Shown: piece by piece, positions 9,586 through 18,754 of the stretch
Layout: every line of letters starts with the position of its first letter
Numbering within the stretch: the first letter of the stretch is position 1
NCBI GenBank assembly: GCA_031555935.1
Contig: JAVBTX010000009.1
Span: 9,105 to 73,104 of the forward strand
Direction: 5' to 3'
Origin: Roseburia_C sp031555935
GTDB taxonomy: Bacteria; Bacillota; Clostridia; Lachnospirales; Lachnospiraceae
DNA length: 64,000 nt
The notes under the pieces: generated by a model
The model's input: the letters and a program-made list of their open reading frames with translations, nothing else
Told to the model about the DNA's origin: nothing
Databases searched by the model: none
Made by a program: the position numbers and the translations under genes

Positions 9586-10512
9586 TTAGTAATTTTCTTG
9601 AAAATATGCTCTGGCTGCGGCAATATCTTCCTGCATCTGGACTACTAATTCTTCAATCGAATTAAATTTACGCTCCTCACGAATGCGCCGCAAAAATTCT
9701 ACCCGCACCTGATTGCCATAGACATTTCGACTGAAATCAAAAATATGATTTTCTACCCCTGGCGGATTCTCACCCTCAATCGTTGGTTTGCAGCCGACGT
9801 TAGAAATCCCCTGATAAATGCGGTCACCAATTGTCGTCTCAGTTACATATACACCATACTGCGGTAGTAATTTGGTGACTGGCGGCAGTAGATTGACGGT
9901 TGGATAGCCCAATATCGGTCCTCCCATGTGACGACCATGTTCGACCGTTCCCTGCACAAAATAGGAATAGCCCAGCAAACGGTTGGCCTTTTCGATATTG
10001 CCACAGGTTATTTCTTCCCGCACAAAGGTACTGCTGATATCACGACCTTCATACTGCTTTTTTTCAACAACCAATACTTCGTAACCAAATTCGGCAGCAT
10101 ATTGCTGCAGGGTTCGATAATCTCCAGCACGCTTACAGCCAAAATGAAAATCGGTTCCAACCACGATACATTTTGCACAAAGCTCTGCGACAATTTTTTT
10201 GATAAAGTCATATGGCTCCATGCTCATGATTTCTTCGGTAAACGGGCACTCAATCAGATAGTCCATCCCAATCCGTTCAAAGATATGATGCTTTTCGGCA
10301 TTTGTCGTCAGGACTTTGGTATCCTCTTCATGGACCAGCTTTTTGGGCGGTATATCAAACGTGAATACGACCGTTTTTAAGCCTTGATTTTTCTTATCAA
10401 ACATGTGCCGAAGCAAGCTTTCATGACCACGATGCAGACCATCGAATTTCCCTAGTGAAAGTACACTTGGCTGTCCAATCTGAAATTTTGTTGTTCCTCT
10501 TATATATTCCAT
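9586..10512 (-). CDS. ribF: Bifunctional riboflavin kinase / FAD synthetase
   Basis: 308 residues. The N-terminal nucleotidyltransferase domain has the LGKFDGLHRGHESLL motif (FAD synthetase HxGH-type site), then VVGTDFHFGCKRAGD and the SSTFVR motif. The C-terminal riboflavin kinase domain starts near residue 187 (GTVEHGRHMGGPILGYPTVNL, with the conserved GxPTxN) and includes YGVYV, SNVG.KPT and the HIFDF acidic motif. It makes FMN and then FAD from riboflavin. It is the last gene of the rimP-to-ribF run, 12 bp after truB. Confidence 0.96.
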   Translation of the reverse strand: MEYIRGTTKFQIGQPSVLSLGKFDGLHRGHESLLRHMFDKKNQGLKTVVFTFDIPPKKLVHEEDTKVLTTNAEKHHIFERIGMDYLIECPFTEEIMSMEPYDFIKKIVAELCAKCIVVGTDFHFGCKRAGDYRTLQQYAAEFGYEVLVVEKKQYEGRDISSTFVREEITCGNIEKANRLLGYSYFVQGTVEHGRHMGGPILGYPTVNLLPPVTKLLPQYGVYVTETTIGDRIYQGISNVGCKPTIEGENPPGVENHIFDFSRNVYGNQVRVEFLRRIREERKFNSIEELVVQMQEDIAAARAYFQENY

Positions 10513-10524
10513 ACTTGTCCTACC

Positions 10525-11421
10525 CTACTCCACAAATAGCTTTATGGGTTTTATTTCGCCTCGCTGCTCTTGATACTCATAGATTCCAATAAAATTGTTT
10601 TTTTCATCGTAGACCCGTAGATAACCGGCTGACCATTCTTTCTGCCACTCCTTGCAACAAGCGATTGGTAAGCGATTGCCGTTATACAACAGCTTATCAT
10701 ACTCGTCCATCACCGTGGTGCGGGGATATTGCATAAATACGGAATCGACAGAAGCAATCAGCTCATCGAGTGTGCCATTTCTGACAGCATTCTCAACCTC
10801 TGCCAGCTTCACTGCATCGGCTAACGCAAAATCAGCCACTCTGGTTCGCAGCAATGATTCCATACAACCGCCACAGCCTAGTTGCTCACCGATATCCTGA
10901 CAAAGTGTTCGAATATAGGTGCCTTTTGAACAATGTACCCGCAGCTTTACGCGGGGCAGCTCCATTGATAAGATTTCGATTTCGTGGATGGTCACCGTTC
11001 TTGATTTTCGTTCAACCTCGATACCTGCTCTTGCTAAATCACATAGCTTTTTGCCATTTACTTTCAGTGCGGAGTACATCGGTGGTATCTGCTGATACGC
11101 CCCTGCAAATTCGGCTATCACTTGACGCACGATATTTTCTTCACATGTTACCGGTTGCTTGGCCAATATTTCACCCGTCATATCCTGGGTATCAGTCGTG
11201 ATTCCTAATAACAATACTGCCTCGTATTCCTTATCCTTGTCCGTTAATAGGTCACAAACCTTGGTTGCTTTCCCTAAACAGACCGGAAGCACACCCTGCG
11301 CTTTTGGATCCAGCGTTCCGGTGTGCCCGATTTTTTTCTGTTTTAAGATACCGCGCAATTTTGCAACGACATCAAAGGAAGTGTAATCTTCCTCTTTATA
11401 TATATTTATTATTCCATTCAT
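10525..11421 (-). CDS. truB: tRNA pseudouridine(55) synthase
   Basis: 298 residues. It begins MNGIINIYKEEDYTSFDVV, followed by KIGHTGTLDPKAQGVLPV with the catalytic Asp in GTLDP (residue 38). GTYIRTLCQDIGEQLGCGG and MQYPRTTV mark the C-terminal part. It converts U55 of tRNA T-loops to pseudouridine. Its start overlaps the stop of the DHH gene by 4 bp (translational coupling). Confidence 0.96.
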   Translation of the reverse strand: MNGIINIYKEEDYTSFDVVAKLRGILKQKKIGHTGTLDPKAQGVLPVCLGKATKVCDLLTDKDKEYEAVLLLGITTDTQDMTGEILAKQPVTCEENIVRQVIAEFAGAYQQIPPMYSALKVNGKKLCDLARAGIEVERKSRTVTIHEIEILSMELPRVKLRVHCSKGTYIRTLCQDIGEQLGCGGCMESLLRTRVADFALADAVKLAEVENAVRNGTLDELIASVDSVFMQYPRTTVMDEYDKLLYNGNRLPIACCKEWQKEWSAGYLRVYDEKNNFIGIYEYQEQRGEIKPIKLFVE

Positions 11422-12374
11422 GATTCTAGTCCTAATTGCAGCTCTACCTCTGCCATTATTTTTGCTGTTATTGCTTCTGCTGTTCCGCTCATCGTTGCAC
11501 CGGCTGCCCGAATATGACCGCCGCCACCGAATTTCATCAGGATAGCTGCCACATCTACGATTCCACTGGAACGCATACTGGCTTTGTATTCACCTGACGT
11601 TGTTTCATATAAAAACAGGGCAGCTTCCACACCAACGGTTACCCGTAGCTGTTGTACAATTCCTTCGAGATGCTTTGGCTCCACTTGAAACTCTGCCATC
11701 TGCTGTCTGGTTACTACTGTTACAATGAAACGACCATCTAAATAGAGACGGCTATCAATCAAAGCCTGACCTAAGATACGATTCTGCTGATACGTTTTTT
11801 CAAAAAATGTTTCATCCACTATCTTGCTGAAATCAATACCCAGTTCCATCAGCTTGCCGGCAATGTTCATCGTCTTGGCAGATGTACAGGAATACTGAAA
11901 TACACCGGTATCATGGACTATTCCGACATAGATACACTCAGCAATCTCTTTGGTCACCTTTGTTTCATCCAACAGTTCATAGACGAGCTCACTCGTCGAG
12001 CTAGCCTGTGGGAAAATATAATTTTCATCAGCAAACTCTTTGTTGCTGATATGGTGATCAATGCATAGTGTCTTCTTCGCCGCTTGAAAATATTTTGCTG
12101 TCCCACCGAGTCGTCCTTCATCACCACAATCTAACGCAATAAACAAATCATAGCTCTGCTCTGCTTCAAAATTGTGTTCAATTTCTGCTGACCGGCTCAG
12201 AAACTTGAAAATATTAGGAATTGGCTCCAAATACAAGGTTACATCAATATTTGGATAGTACATCTTAATATAATTGTAAACTGCTAATGTCGAGCCAACA
12301 CAATCTCCATCTGGTTTTTGATGACCAGCAAGCCCGACACTGCTCACCTGATTTAGCAGCGTCTCTAACGTCAT
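11418..12374 (-). CDS. nrnA: DHH/DHHA1 phosphoesterase, NrnA-type oligoribonuclease
   Basis: 318 residues. The DHH domain carries HQKPDGDCVGS (about 18-28), the ALDCGDEGR metal motif and DHHISN (about 106-111). The C-terminal DHHA1 domain ends with the GGGHIRAAGA substrate motif. NrnA-type enzymes degrade nanoRNA and pAp, taking the place of Orn in Firmicutes. 4-bp overlaps with rbfA upstream and truB downstream place it firmly in the operon. Confidence 0.92.
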   Translation of the reverse strand: MTLETLLNQVSSVGLAGHQKPDGDCVGSTLAVYNYIKMYYPNIDVTLYLEPIPNIFKFLSRSAEIEHNFEAEQSYDLFIALDCGDEGRLGGTAKYFQAAKKTLCIDHHISNKEFADENYIFPQASSTSELVYELLDETKVTKEIAECIYVGIVHDTGVFQYSCTSAKTMNIAGKLMELGIDFSKIVDETFFEKTYQQNRILGQALIDSRLYLDGRFIVTVVTRQQMAEFQVEPKHLEGIVQQLRVTVGVEAALFLYETTSGEYKASMRSSGIVDVAAILMKFGGGGHIRAAGATMSGTAEAITAKIMAEVELQLGLES

Positions 12375-12742
12375 ACTTCTTCATCCTCGCTTTTATGCGT
12401 TACATCATTGATCATTTTGGACATATTCACACCGTATTCGATGGACTGGTCCAGAATGAATTTTATTTCTGGGGTATTTCTTAGATTAATATTTCTAGCT
12501 AGCTCACGGCGAATATAGCCTTCCGCATTTTTCAAACCTGCCAACGTATCGCGCTGGGATTTTTCATCGCCTAAGACGCTGATATAAGCCTTACAGGTTT
12601 TTAAATCCGGTGCCACTTCGACCGCCACCACACTTGTCAGCGGGTTGATTCGCGGGTCTTTGATATCCCCGCGAATGATATTGGAAAGTTCACGCATGAC
12701 CTCGCCATTTACCCGCATATTTTTTGTACTATTTTTTCGCAT
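12371..12742 (-). CDS. rbfA: Ribosome-binding factor A
   Basis: 123 residues, a single KH-like domain. Family marks are a basic N-terminus, the RDPRINPL-like DIKDPRINPLTSV, the CKAYISVLGD strand and RNTPEIKFILDQSIEYG. It assists late maturation of the 30S 5' end of 16S rRNA. It lies 31 bp after infB. Confidence 0.96.
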   Translation of the reverse strand: MRKNSTKNMRVNGEVMRELSNIIRGDIKDPRINPLTSVVAVEVAPDLKTCKAYISVLGDEKSQRDTLAGLKNAEGYIRRELARNINLRNTPEIKFILDQSIEYGVNMSKMINDVTHKSEDEEV

Positions 12743-12773
12743 AACTGTTTCGTCCTTTTTCTTTCTGACCAGT

Positions 12774-15700
12774 TTATCGCGCTACTTCTACCATCTTATA
12801 TGCTTCAACCTGGTCTAATTCTTCTATTTGATTAAATCCATCGAAAACAAGACCACATTCATATCCTGATCTAACTTCTTTCACGTCATCTTTAAATCTC
12901 TTTAAGGATGCTAAATCACCTTCAAATATCTGTTTTCCTTCTCTGGTAACGCGCACCTTACAGCCACGTTCAAAGGTTCCGTCAAGAACATAGGAGCCAG
13001 CAATGGTTCCGATTCCAGATGCTGTGAAAATCTGACGGATTTCGGCATGACCAAGTACCTTTTCTTCAAAGATTGGGTCTAACATTCCCTTCATTGCCGC
13101 TTCTACATCTTCAATTGCACTGTAAATCACTTTGTATAAGCGAACATCTACGCCTTCATTTTCAGCAGTCATTTTCGCTGTTGGGTCTGGACGAACATTA
13201 AATCCGATAATAATCGCATTGGATGCCAGCGCCAGATTTACATCTGATTCGTTGATAGTACCAACGCCGCCGTGAATGATTTTTACAACTACTTCTTCAT
13301 TCGACAGCTTCAACAGACTCTGTTTTACCGCTTCTACGGAACCTTGAACGTCAGCCTTGACAATGATACCAAGCTCTTTGACATTTCCAGACTTAATCTG
13401 TGAGAATAAGTCGTCTAAGGATAACCGTGCTCTTGTTTCTTCTAACAGTTTTTCCTTTCCTTCGGAAATATATGTCTCCGCAAAGCTTCTGGCATCTTTT
13501 TCACTTTCACAGGCAACAAATGTTTCTCCAGCATCTGGAACACTGGATAGACCTAAAATTTCGACTGGTGTGGATGGTCCAGCTTCTTTGACCCGACGAC
13601 CTAAGTTGTCAATCATCGCCCGGACTTTACCATAAGCGCTTCCGCAAGCAATTGGTTCACCGACATGCAGCGTTCCTTTTTGCACTAATACAGTTGCGAC
13701 AGCACCACGGCCTTTATCCAACTGTGCCTCAATGATGACACCACGCGCCTGACGGTTTGGATTCGCTTTTAATTCGCCCACTTCAGCGGTCAGCAGAATC
13801 ATTTCTAACAAGGTATCAATTCCTTCGTTGGTATGGGCTGATACTGGTACAAAGATGGTACTTCCGCCCCAATCTTCCGGTATCAATTCATGCTCTGACA
13901 GTTCTTGTTTAACACGGTCAATATTTGCACTTGGCTTATCTATTTTGTTAATCGCAACAATAATTTCGATTCCCGCTGCCTTTGCATGGCTGATTGCTTC
14001 AACCGTCTGCGGCATGACACCATCATCAGCGGCTACTACTAAGATTGCGATATCGGTTGATTTTGCACCACGCATACGCATTGCCGTAAATGCCTCATGT
14101 CCAGGTGTATCTAAGAAGGTTATCTTCTGGTCATTGATTTTTACGGTATATGCACCAATATGCTGGGTGATTCCACCGGCCTCACGGTCGGTTACATGGG
14201 TATCACGAATCGCATCTAACAGTGATGTTTTACCGTGGTCAACGTGACCCATAACACAAACTACTGGTGGTCTTGCTACTAAGGTGCTTGCATCTTCTTC
14301 TTCCTCTTTCAAAAGCTCAGCAATTACGTCAATTTTCTCTGCTGGCTCAGCGATGCAGTTAAATTCTAAGGCAATTTCTTCGGCCCGCTCATAATTTACT
14401 TCCTGATTTAGCGTTACCATTTCGCCTTTTAAGAATAATTTCTTAACAACAGCAGATGCTTGCACTTTCATTTTGTCTGCTAAATCTTTGATGGTCATAT
14501 ATTCTGGCAGAATAATGGTCCGGATTGTATCTTCTTCTTTTGGCATCTGTGGCTGTGGTTGTGGTCGCTTCTTTTTGCCACCGTTCTTCTCTAAGTTTAA
14601 AGTACGTTCCTGTCGCTTGCCGCCGAGTTTATCGTACTCTTGTTTTTTATTGACGCGACTTACGTTACGGTCGTGGTTTTCGCGACTTGCTTTTGCCCGG
14701 ATGTCATCTGGTGTTGCTTTGGTCGCATCTTTATTGAAACGATTGATATCTTGATCTAATCGTCTGCCCGAGTCTTTCTGATAATTCGGATTACCTCCCC
14801 GGTTGTTCTGATTGCCTTGCGAATAAGGCGCACCCGGTCTGGAATTCTGATAATTTCTCGTATTATTTCCATTGTTGTACCCCTGCTGACCATTTCCTCC
14901 TTGTGGGCGGTTGCCGTATGGACGGTCGCCCTGCGGACGATTACCATATGGACGGTCTCCCTGTGGACGATTACCGTATGGACGGTCTCCCTGTGGACGA
15001 TTACCGTATGGACGGTCTCCTTGTGGACGGTCTCCCTGTGGACGATTACCGTATGGACGATCACCTTGTGGACGGTCTCCTTGTGGGCGATTGCCGTATG
15101 GACGGTCTCCCCCCGGACGGTTACCGTATGGACGGTCTCCCCCCGGACGATTACCATATGGACGATCACCTTGTGGACGATCACCTTGTGGACGGTTACC
15201 CCCCGGACGGTTGCCCTGTGGACGATTACCCTGTGGGCGGTTGCCATATGGACGGTTTCCACGGTCATTTTGTGACCGTTCACTTTGTGGATGTTCTCCC
15301 TGCGCAGCTCTGGCCGCTTGAGCAGCTCTGGCCTGAGCGGCAATTCGCTCTTCAACCATTTTCGCATTTACTACCTGACGTGGTGGTTCCTGCTGTACTG
15401 CTGGCTTTACTGTTGCTGGAGCCGATTCTGGGGTTTCGCTCACTGGCTGTACCGGCACTTCACTTACAGGCTGAGCTGGCTTCACTTCGGTTGCCTGAAT
15501 TGGTTTCGGTGCCTGAGCCGGACGACTTCCTGCTGCTTTTGCATTCTGCTGAGCTTCTGCGGAACTGGTATGATATCCTTGTTTGCGTCTTCCATTCATC
15601 TGCTTACTATTCTGTGGATTAAAGACCGCTGATATACTTGATTTTTTCTTTGGTCTTTGATCTGCTGATTTTTCATCTGACTTGGCGCCACCTTCACTGG

Positions 15701-15947
15701 AAGTCTGCTCCGATTTTGGAGCATGGGTAGCCTTTGGAGTATTCTCCGACTTTGGAGTTTGCTCCGACTTTGGAGTTTGTGTTGCCTTTCCTTTGCCAAT
15801 TTTTTCACGCACATAACTCTGTACGCCATCTTCAATGCTATTTGCCGAAGTTTTCACTTCGTATTCTGTTCCTTTTAATATATTTACTACTTCCTTGGGT
15901 TCTATATTTAATTCTTTTGCGAGTTCATGTACTCTCATTTTCGCCAT
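12774..15947 (-). CDS. infB: Translation initiation factor IF-2 with long repeat-rich N-terminus
   Basis: 1057 residues, long for IF-2. An N-terminal IF2N domain (MRVHELAKELN) is followed by a low-complexity region. Residues 231-350 form 24 back-to-back pentapeptides of the form [N/D]RP[Y/Q/G]G, encoded at 14898-15257. A second IF2N domain (about 480-530) precedes the GTPase domain with G1 GHVDHGKT (567-574), G3 DTPGHEAF and G4 NKID. Domains II, III and the fMet-tRNA-binding C2 follow. The conserved part (from about residue 470) is ordinary; the tract is the unusual element. Confidence 0.97.
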   Translation of the reverse strand: MAKMRVHELAKELNIEPKEVVNILKGTEYEVKTSANSIEDGVQSYVREKIGKGKATQTPKSEQTPKSENTPKATHAPKSEQTSSEGGAKSDEKSADQRPKKKSSISAVFNPQNSKQMNGRRKQGYHTSSAEAQQNAKAAGSRPAQAPKPIQATEVKPAQPVSEVPVQPVSETPESAPATVKPAVQQEPPRQVVNAKMVEERIAAQARAAQAARAAQGEHPQSERSQNDRGNRPYGNRPQGNRPQGNRPGGNRPQGDRPQGDRPYGNRPGGDRPYGNRPGGDRPYGNRPQGDRPQGDRPYGNRPQGDRPQGDRPYGNRPQGDRPYGNRPQGDRPYGNRPQGDRPYGNRPQGGNGQQGYNNGNNTRNYQNSRPGAPYSQGNQNNRGGNPNYQKDSGRRLDQDINRFNKDATKATPDDIRAKASRENHDRNVSRVNKKQEYDKLGGKRQERTLNLEKNGGKKKRPQPQPQMPKEEDTIRTIILPEYMTIKDLADKMKVQASAVVKKLFLKGEMVTLNQEVNYERAEEIALEFNCIAEPAEKIDVIAELLKEEEEDASTLVARPPVVCVMGHVDHGKTSLLDAIRDTHVTDREAGGITQHIGAYTVKINDQKITFLDTPGHEAFTAMRMRGAKSTDIAILVVAADDGVMPQTVEAISHAKAAGIEIIVAINKIDKPSANIDRVKQELSEHELIPEDWGGSTIFVPVSAHTNEGIDTLLEMILLTAEVGELKANPNRQARGVIIEAQLDKGRGAVATVLVQKGTLHVGEPIACGSAYGKVRAMIDNLGRRVKEAGPSTPVEILGLSSVPDAGETFVACESEKDARSFAETYISEGKEKLLEETRARLSLDDLFSQIKSGNVKELGIIVKADVQGSVEAVKQSLLKLSNEEVVVKIIHGGVGTINESDVNLALASNAIIIGFNVRPDPTAKMTAENEGVDVRLYKVIYSAIEDVEAAMKGMLDPIFEEKVLGHAEIRQIFTASGIGTIAGSYVLDGTFERGCKVRVTREGKQIFEGDLASLKRFKDDVKEVRSGYECGLVFDGFNQIEELDQVEAYKMVEVAR
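14898..15257 (-). repeat. Coding minisatellite in infB (24 pentapeptide units)
   Basis: A 360-bp run of 15-bp units encoding [N/D]RP[Y/Q/G]G, with larger 30-bp sub-periods (NRPQG-DRPYG) near the 3' side. Near-identity of the units suggests recent expansion by slippage or unequal crossing over. Confidence 0.92.
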
Positions 15948-15963
15948 AAAATTGCTTCCTCCA

Positions 15964-16287
15964 TTATTCAGTTGTTATTACATTCAATTGCTTTACTAAT
16001 TCTTTTGCTAAGCCTTCGTTGGTCACTGCTAATGACGCACGAAATTCTTTTCCTATATAATGTCCCAAATCATCTTTGTCTGCATAGATATAACATGGGA
16101 CTTCATAAAATTTACACATATCAGAAAATTTCTTTCTCGTATTATCGGAAGCATCCTGAGCAATTAGCACTACATATGCCTTTCCTTCTTTCACTGCTTT
16201 TTCAGTGGAAAATTCGCCACTTTGCACACTTCCTGACTTAGCGGCAATTCCCAGCAATGATAATACTTTACTTGGCTTTGTTTTCAA
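15964..16287 (-). CDS. ylxQ: L7Ae-family RNA-binding protein (YlxQ)
   Basis: 107 residues of the L7Ae/L30e/S12e fold. The N-terminus LSLLGIAAKSGSVQSGE and the VVLIAQDASDNTRKK motif are typical of the K-turn-binding L7Ae-like proteins in the nusA-infB operon. Cellular role is not settled for this family; K-turn binding is the known property of relatives. It overlaps ylxR by 20 bp. Confidence 0.88.
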   Translation of the reverse strand: MKTKPSKVLSLLGIAAKSGSVQSGEFSTEKAVKEGKAYVVLIAQDASDNTRKKFSDMCKFYEVPCYIYADKDDLGHYIGKEFRASLAVTNEGLAKELVKQLNVITTE

Positions 16288-16552
16288 TTTTCTGCATCTC
16301 CTTTTCCAGCTCCTGGTAGATTTCCTTTGGTATTTCCATCTTAAAAGAACGAGATAATCCTTTGCTTTTCTCGGCTGCCTTCAAACATTCACTGCTTGGG
16401 CAAAGATACGCTCCACGGCCATTTTTCCGTCCGGTATCATCTAATAAAATCTCACCTTCCGTGGTCTTAATGACACGTATCATCTCTTTTTTGGATTTCA
16501 TTTCCCCACAACCTACACACTGCCGCATCGGAATTTTCTTACTTGTCGTCAT
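16268..16552 (-). CDS. ylxR: YlxR-family protein (RNase P modulator-like)
   Basis: 94 residues. RQCVGCGEMKSKKEMIR near the start and GRKNGRGAYLCPSSEC are the family signature. YlxR relatives (RnpM) bind RNase P RNA; that role is known from Bacillus and is inferred here. It overlaps nusA by 14 bp and ylxQ by 20 bp. Confidence 0.9.
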   Translation of the reverse strand: MTTSKKIPMRQCVGCGEMKSKKEMIRVIKTTEGEILLDDTGRKNGRGAYLCPSSECLKAAEKSKGLSRSFKMEIPKEIYQELEKEMQKIENKAK

Positions 16553-17702
16553 CTACATACTCACCATTTTCTGTTTCTGCTTCGCCGATAAACTCGCCAT
16601 TTTCATCATATTCATAGTCGTACTCATCATCTTCATAGTCATTTTCATAATCCATGAATTCGCCTGATTCTCTGGCCTGAGTCTCACTCTTGATATCAAT
16701 TTTGAAACCGGTCAGTCTGGCTGCTAAGCGGGCATTCTGACCTTCTTTACCAATTGCTAATGACAACTGGTAATCGGGAACGACTACTTTGGCTGTCTTT
16801 TCTTCGCCGTCGGCAATTACTGAAATTACTTTGGCCGGACTTAATGCATTTTCTATTAACATTGCCGGATTCTCATTCCAGTTTATGATGTCGATTTTTT
16901 CGCCGCGCAGCTCATTTACAATTGCATTGACACGCGCTCCGTTCATTCCGACACAAGCTCCGACTGGATCAACATCTAAATCATTGGAGTGAACCGCAAT
17001 TTTGGTTCGGCTGCCTGCTTCTCTGGCAATACTCTTAATTTCTACGATGCCATCTTTTACTTCGGCAACTTCGGATTCAAATAACCGTTTTACTAATTCT
17101 GGATGAGTTCTGGACACTAATATCTTTGGTCCCTTTGGGGTTGATTTTACTTCCAGAATGTATAACTTGATACGCTCTGTTGGTTTGAAGATTTCGCCCT
17201 TCACCTGCTCATTCTCGGTTAAAATCGCATCTGCTTTACCTAAATTGATTGATACGTTTCGGCCAACATAACGTTGAACGATTCCCGTTACCACATCTTT
17301 TTCCATGCTGTAATACTGGCTAAAGATTACTTTTCGCTCTTCTTCACGAATCTTCTGCAAAATTACGTTTTTCGCATTCTGCGTCGCAATTCGGCCGAAT
17401 TCTTTTGATTCGATTTCAATATTCACGATATCACCTAACTGATATTTTGAATCTTTCATCTGGGCGTTGGTCAGGGAAATTTCCATAATTTCATCTTCAA
17501 CATTCTCAACTACGGTCTTTTCTGCATATACATGAAATTCACATGTATCCTTGTCGATAATTACCTTTACGTTCTCCGCTTTACCAAAATGGTTCTTGCA
17601 TGCGGTTAACAAAGAGTTCTCAATTGCTTCTAATAAAGTTTCCTTGCTGATATTTTTTTCCTGCTCTAATATATTTAACGCTTCTAACAATTCTGTGTTC
17701 AT
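16539..17702 (-). CDS. nusA: Transcription elongation/termination factor NusA
   Basis: 387 residues. An N-terminal RNA-polymerase-binding domain (LLEALNILEQEKNIS) is followed by an S1 domain (residues about 132-200) and two KH domains (DPVGACVGMNGARVNAIVNEL and AIGKEGQNARLAARLTG). The C-terminal 35 residues are strongly acidic (Glu/Asp/Tyr-rich), unlike the short tail of Bacillus NusA. A good AGGAGG lies before the ATG. Confidence 0.97.
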   Translation of the reverse strand: MNTELLEALNILEQEKNISKETLLEAIENSLLTACKNHFGKAENVKVIIDKDTCEFHVYAEKTVVENVEDEIMEISLTNAQMKDSKYQLGDIVNIEIESKEFGRIATQNAKNVILQKIREEERKVIFSQYYSMEKDVVTGIVQRYVGRNVSINLGKADAILTENEQVKGEIFKPTERIKLYILEVKSTPKGPKILVSRTHPELVKRLFESEVAEVKDGIVEIKSIAREAGSRTKIAVHSNDLDVDPVGACVGMNGARVNAIVNELRGEKIDIINWNENPAMLIENALSPAKVISVIADGEEKTAKVVVPDYQLSLAIGKEGQNARLAARLTGFKIDIKSETQARESGEFMDYENDYEDDEYDYEYDENGEFIGEAETENGEYVDDDK

Positions 17703-17734
17703 TTTTTTCTTCCTCCTATTTTTTGTTTTTTCTG

Positions 17735-18202
17735 TTAAAAGTCGAATGCTAAACGAATAAGTGCAATATCCTTTTTCTCAAAGGTCATTGATTCTCCATT
17801 TTCTTTTTCTATTGTTACAGTTTCATTATCATAAGCGGTCAATACGCCGGTAAATTCTTTTTCCCGCTCAATTGCGCGATAGGTGCGAATCTCCAGATTC
17901 TTTCCCATTGCGCGGATATAATCTTTTTCTTTTTTCAAGGGTCTTCCAAGCCCTGGTGAACTTACTTCAAAGATATAGGCACCATCTATGTAGTCCTCTC
18001 TATCAAGTATTTCGTTCATCTCCCGGGCAACTAGTTCACAATCGCCAACGGTTATTCCGCCCTCCTTGTCGATATAGGCCCGCAAATACCACTCGGAACC
18101 TTCTTTGACATATTCCACGTCAACCAATTCAAATTGATTGCGCGTGACAAGCGGCTGAATCAGTTCTTCCGTCTGTCGTTCGTAACTTTCTTTTCTGGAC
18201 AT
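17735..18202 (-). CDS. rimP: Ribosome maturation factor RimP
   Basis: 155 residues from the ATG at 18202, which follows AAAGGGG; a TTG one codon earlier is less likely. The family motif is ELVDVEYVKEGSEWYLRAYIDKEGG and SSPGLGRPLK. It assists 30S assembly before RbfA and is the first gene of the operon. Confidence 0.95.
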   Translation of the reverse strand: MSRKESYERQTEELIQPLVTRNQFELVDVEYVKEGSEWYLRAYIDKEGGITVGDCELVAREMNEILDREDYIDGAYIFEVSSPGLGRPLKKEKDYIRAMGKNLEIRTYRAIEREKEFTGVLTAYDNETVTIEKENGESMTFEKKDIALIRLAFDF

Positions 18203-18234
18203 CAATTACCCCTTTCCTACTCTAAAACGTGAAT

Positions 18235-18325
18235 TGAGAGTGGACCGCGCCCACTCTCAAAGTAATTTCATTCTTGTTATCTTTACTACCATAACACTTT
18301 GGTTTGATAAATGCAAGTTTTTTTG
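18235..18325 (-). promoter_or_regulatory. rimP operon promoter and leader hairpin
   Basis: Minus strand TTGCAT-N17-TATGGT is followed by a leader containing a GAGAGTGG...CCACTCTC stem-loop (18235-18257), 33-55 bp before the rimP start. The stem is strong, but no T-run follows it, so it is not an obvious terminator. A regulatory role for the nusA operon leader is inference. Confidence 0.5.
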
Positions 18326-18370
18326 AAAAAAAGGTTGATTTTTTCTTTTTTATATGATAATGTAATAAAC

Positions 18371-18442
18371 GGTCCGTTGGTCAAGGGGTTAAGACGCTGC
18401 CCTCTCACGGCAGAATCACGGGTTCGATTCCCGTACGGACTG
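18371..18442 (+). tRNA. tRNA-Glu (anticodon CTC), copy 1
   Basis: Clear cloverleaf: GGTCCGT/ACGGACT acceptor stem with a G-U first pair, CTGCC/GGCAG anticodon stem, loop CTCTCAC with anticodon CTC at 18404-18406, and a TTCGATT T-loop. There is no encoded CCA. The sequence is identical to the copy at 19300. It is followed by an ACCCGAAAAA tail and a strong terminator. Confidence 0.96.
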
Positions 18443-18474
18443 CTCTGTTATTTTTTTAATAACAGCCCAACCCG

Positions 18475-18513
18475 AAAAAATGGCATCTTTTCGCGAAAGA
18501 TGCCATTTTTTAT
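18475..18513. terminator. Terminator after tRNA-Glu copy 1
   Basis: AAAATGGCATCTTT...AAAGATGCCATTTTTTA stem-loop with long T-run on the plus strand. Confidence 0.9.
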
Positions 18514-18528
18514 TTTAAAATTTTACAT

Positions 18529-18684
18529 TTAGTCATTTAATGAATAACCATATTTTATCTTGCGATATAATTTCCAGATAAAAATCACCGGCATACTTAA
18601 GCACAAATACAGAATCGACAAGATTCCTACGATTCCACCAACTATTACTGTAAACCATATTATAAAATTCATCATTGCTCCCAT
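18529..18684 (-). CDS. Small membrane protein, 51 residues
   Basis: The frame runs from ATG at 18684 to TAA at 18529, with GCAGGAGCG about 10 nt upstream. The product starts MGAMMNFIIWFTVIVGGI and has one hydrophobic stretch (about residues 6-36) followed by basic IWKLYRKIKYGY. It is too short for a normal ORF cut-off. It lies upstream of tRNA copy 1 on the opposite strand and just after the 141-residue gene, in the same direction. Function unknown; the two may be one transcript. Confidence 0.6.
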   Translation of the reverse strand: MGAMMNFIIWFTVIVGGIVGILSILYLCLSMPVIFIWKLYRKIKYGYSLND

Positions 18685-18754
18685 CTGCTCGCTCCTGCGA
18701 GCGTTCAAATTAGGGTTCTACCCCACTTTTATATTTTCCCTGTTACTTGAAATA

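Noticed and set aside
9586..10512. FMN riboswitch upstream of ribF
   Set aside because: ribF follows truB by 12 bp inside the operon; no conserved RFN-type sequence is present.
14898..15257. CRISPR-like array in infB
   Set aside because: Repeats are 15 bp with no unique spacers and are translated.
14817..15622. Long antisense frames over the infB repeat
   Set aside because: A 15-bp unit keeps all frames open. The sense product is an essential factor, so the antisense ones are shadows.
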